From Oscillospiraceae bacterium (GTDB lineage: Bacteria; Bacillota; Clostridia; Oscillospirales; Acutalibacteraceae), in NCBI GenBank assembly GCA_019422905.1, contig JAHZCM010000068.1, positions 592 through 7,030 of the forward strand: a DNA stretch of 6,439 nt, given 5' to 3'. The notes below the pieces were generated by a model. It ran no database searches. It saw nothing but the letters and a program-made list of their open reading frames with translations, and was not told where the DNA came from. The position numbers and the translations under genes are program-made. This document shows positions 5,157 through 6,439 of this stretch, piece by piece. Positions within the stretch are counted from its first letter, which is position 1. The number at the start of each line of letters is the position of its first letter.

Positions 5157-5771
5157 TTAAGCGGCGGAAATGATCTTGATTTGATCCGCCGTGAGGCCCG
5201 TCTCCGAAGCGACGATATCGCGGACGATCAGTACATTCTGCGCATCCTCCATATCGCCGTTTACAACGACCGTACAGGTATCGCCGTTGATGTAGGCGAC
5301 GCACTCGGAAAAGCCCTTTGCCTGTATCAGGCTTTCGATGTTCGTTTCCTTCAGAATATTCTGCGCAATCGCGGAAGCCTCGCTGACAGCCGCTTCTTTA
5401 ACGGCGGAATCCGCTTCTGCGTCCGCGAGAATATCCTCCAGTAGCTCTACGGCCTCGTCCCGGGCTGTCTGGCGCGTCATGCGCGCATCGGAAAGCTTTT
5501 CTGCATCCGGAGCCGCCGCCTCGGAAGCCTCGCCCTCCGTCGGTGTGGCCTCAAAATCCGGAAGACTATCGTCCGTACCTTCCAGATTGTCGGATACGGT
5601 TTCCACATAGCTGTTGTTGACAAGCTGCGCGGCGCCCAGCGCGCTGGAGGTCTCCGAGGTTTCTTTGTCCGTCTGCACCGTGGTGCCGGCGAACTGCCAG
5701 TTGAGGTATACCGCCGCGCCTAAGGCTAGAACAAGGGATGCAAGGATGAGTTGTCTTTTTCCGTATTTCAT
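5157..5771 (-). CDS. spoIIIAH: Stage III sporulation protein SpoIIIAH
   Basis: Mother-cell membrane protein of the SpoIIIA-SpoIIQ channel. Its extracellular domain reaches across the intermembrane space to SpoIIQ (or its clostridial equivalent) in the forespore membrane and helps anchor the engulfing membrane. The 204 residues comprise a short basic N-terminus (KYGKRQ), one membrane segment at about 7-24, a low-complexity acidic and Ala-rich linker at about 32-93, and a C-terminal ring-building domain of the YscJ/FliF type: RMTRQTARDEAVELLEDILAD at 97-117, NIESLIQAKGFSECVAYINGDTCTVVV at 144-170, and LIVRDIVASETGLTADQIKII at 181-201. ATG at 5771 has a GGAGGA ribosome site 8 bases upstream. It follows spoIIIAG by 27 bases and is the last gene of the operon. 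Expression is expected in the mother cell from a sigma-E promoter upstream of spoIIIAA, outside this window. Confidence 0.95.
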   Translation of the reverse strand: MKYGKRQLILASLVLALGAAVYLNWQFAGTTVQTDKETSETSSALGAAQLVNNSYVETVSDNLEGTDDSLPDFEATPTEGEASEAAAPDAEKLSDARMTRQTARDEAVELLEDILADAEADSAVKEAAVSEASAIAQNILKETNIESLIQAKGFSECVAYINGDTCTVVVNGDMEDAQNVLIVRDIVASETGLTADQIKIISAA

Positions 5772-5798
5772 TGCTTTGTCCTCCGATCATGATTTGTA

Positions 5799-6359
5799 TC
5801 ATGTATATTCCGAATACCCCGTCACACATACCTGTGTGGAGGATAAATCCAGCGCAGTTTTTACGGCCTGCGTAATCTGCTCCCGCATTCTCGCGTCACC
5901 GCCCATCCGGCTGACAATCACAACGCCGCGGATCTCCGGCTCGGTCTTGGTGACAACCAGCGGCTTTTGGGAGCCGTCAGCCGATTTGACGATGATATAA
6001 GTCCGCTCCGTGTCTCCGTCCGTCTGTGTTTTATTCAGCGAATCGCCGCTGTACTCCTGCGCGTTGCGCTCGCTCTGCCGGTCCTCCGTCGCATAGACTG
6101 TCTCCCCCATGGATTTGAGCGTCACGGTCACATGCGGATTGGACTCACCTGTAATGGCCGAAACCATCTGTGCGATGCGCTCAGAAATCGCCTCCGCATA
6201 TGCCTCCGCGGTAGTCTCCGTCTCGGCGGGTACGGGGTCTGTCTCCTCCGCTTTCTCTCCCGGCAGAAAGATAATCACAGCGGCGGCAAGTACGCAGACG
6301 GCGATTAAAAGATAGGTGAGCTTCCCGCTCTTCAGCAATGCCTTGTATTTCTCCTGCAT
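5799..6359 (-). CDS. spoIIIAG: Stage III sporulation protein SpoIIIAG
   Basis: Mother-cell membrane protein that in Bacillus forms a large ring of the channel feeding the engulfed forespore. The 186 residues comprise a cytoplasmic start (MQEKYKALLKSGK), one membrane segment at about 14-32, a Thr/Glu-rich linker, a helix AEAYAEAISERIAQMVSAI at 51-69, a beta-rich middle with a TYIIVKSADGSQKPLVVTKTEP segment (120-141), and the family signature PEIRGVVIVSRMGGDARMREQITQAVKTAL at 141-170 ending QVCVTGY. It is somewhat shorter than I recall for the B. subtilis protein (about 229), mainly in linker and middle. ATG at 6359 has an AGGAG ribosome site 9 bases upstream. It lies 21 bases after the probable spoIIIAF stop, in the canonical AF-AG-AH order. 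Confidence 0.95.
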   Translation of the reverse strand: MQEKYKALLKSGKLTYLLIAVCVLAAAVIIFLPGEKAEETDPVPAETETTAEAYAEAISERIAQMVSAITGESNPHVTVTLKSMGETVYATEDRQSERNAQEYSGDSLNKTQTDGDTERTYIIVKSADGSQKPLVVTKTEPEIRGVVIVSRMGGDARMREQITQAVKTALDLSSTQVCVTGYSEYT

Positions 6360-6380
6360 TTTATGCTTCTCCTCTCTGCA

Positions 6381-6439
6381 TTATGCTGTAAAGACCTCTA
6401 AAGGAACGGCTTCGGTCAGCGCGCTGCGCAAAACCGCAT
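6381..6439 (-). CDS. spoIIIAF: Probable C-terminal end of SpoIIIAF (gene enters from right edge)
   Basis: The frame ending with TAA at 6383-6381 gives 18 residues, AVLRSALTEAVPLEVFTA, preceded by two bases of a further codon. An amphipathic helix followed by a short beta strand is what the end of SpoIIIAF usually looks like, and spoIIIAF is the expected gene directly before spoIIIAG. The fragment is too short for independent recognition, so the name rests mainly on gene order. A second open frame continues to TAA at 6363-6361 but reads as Arg/Ser-rich sequence unlike the family. Confidence 0.5.
   Translation of the reverse strand, partial: AVLRSALTEAVPLEVFTA

Noticed and set aside
4516..5160. 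A plus-strand frame of 214 codons crossing nusB and the intergenic region
   Set aside because: It is antisense to nusB and runs through the promoter and terminator. It shows no family resemblance and I see no convincing ribosome site.
6361..6439. Alternative right-edge frame ending at 6361 as the upstream gene
   Set aside because: It reads CGFAQRADRSRSFRGLYSI-like sequence, rich in Arg and Ser, and would place the spoIIIAG ribosome site within coding sequence. The frame ending at 6381 looks more like a SpoIIIAF C-terminus.

Overview
The window reads as chromosomal DNA from a spore-forming, fairly G+C-rich member of the Clostridia, probably a gut-type Oscillospiraceae/Ruminococcaceae relative. 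The evidence is the pairing of SpoIIIA sporulation genes with a nusB-xseA-xseB-ispA housekeeping cluster, strong AGGAGG-type ribosome binding sites, and clostridial-looking protein sequences. The organism assignment is inference; no rRNA or other marker is present. Every gene I can support lies on the minus strand, so transcription runs from high to low coordinates. I see no mobile element, CRISPR array, tRNA or rRNA.

Layout in transcription order. (1) 6439-5157: the end of a sporulation operon, with a short C-terminal piece probably of spoIIIAF, then complete spoIIIAG and spoIIIAH. Both complete genes encode single-pass membrane proteins of the mother cell-forespore channel. (2) 5156-4966: a 191-base gap that holds a near-ideal vegetative promoter, a leader of about 110 nucleotides with a boxA-like element and a GC hairpin, and a strong intrinsic terminator ending only 30 bases before nusB. 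(3) 4965-1: a tightly packed housekeeping operon: nusB, a TsaD/Kae1-like paralog, xseA, a P-loop kinase of unknown substrate, xseB, ispA, and an RluA-type pseudouridine synthase that runs off the left edge. Junctions in this operon are overlaps (1, 4, 8 or 26 bases) or gaps of 0-1 base, so translational coupling is likely throughout.

How the parts fit: XseA and XseB are the two subunits of exonuclease VII. IspA makes farnesyl diphosphate for the undecaprenyl and quinone lipid routes. NusB is the boxA-binding antitermination factor for rRNA operons, and the RluA-family enzyme modifies rRNA or tRNA. The kinase separates xseA from xseB, which are usually adjacent, and has no assigned role.

The most interesting feature is the nusB leader. 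The only promoter I find for the housekeeping operon lies upstream of the terminator, so every transcript from it must pass that terminator to reach nusB. The leader carries a boxA-like sequence, the kind of RNA site that NusB itself binds, and a segment complementary to both sides of the terminator hairpin. This suggests conditional termination, possibly NusB autoregulation. That is a testable inference, not a demonstrated mechanism.
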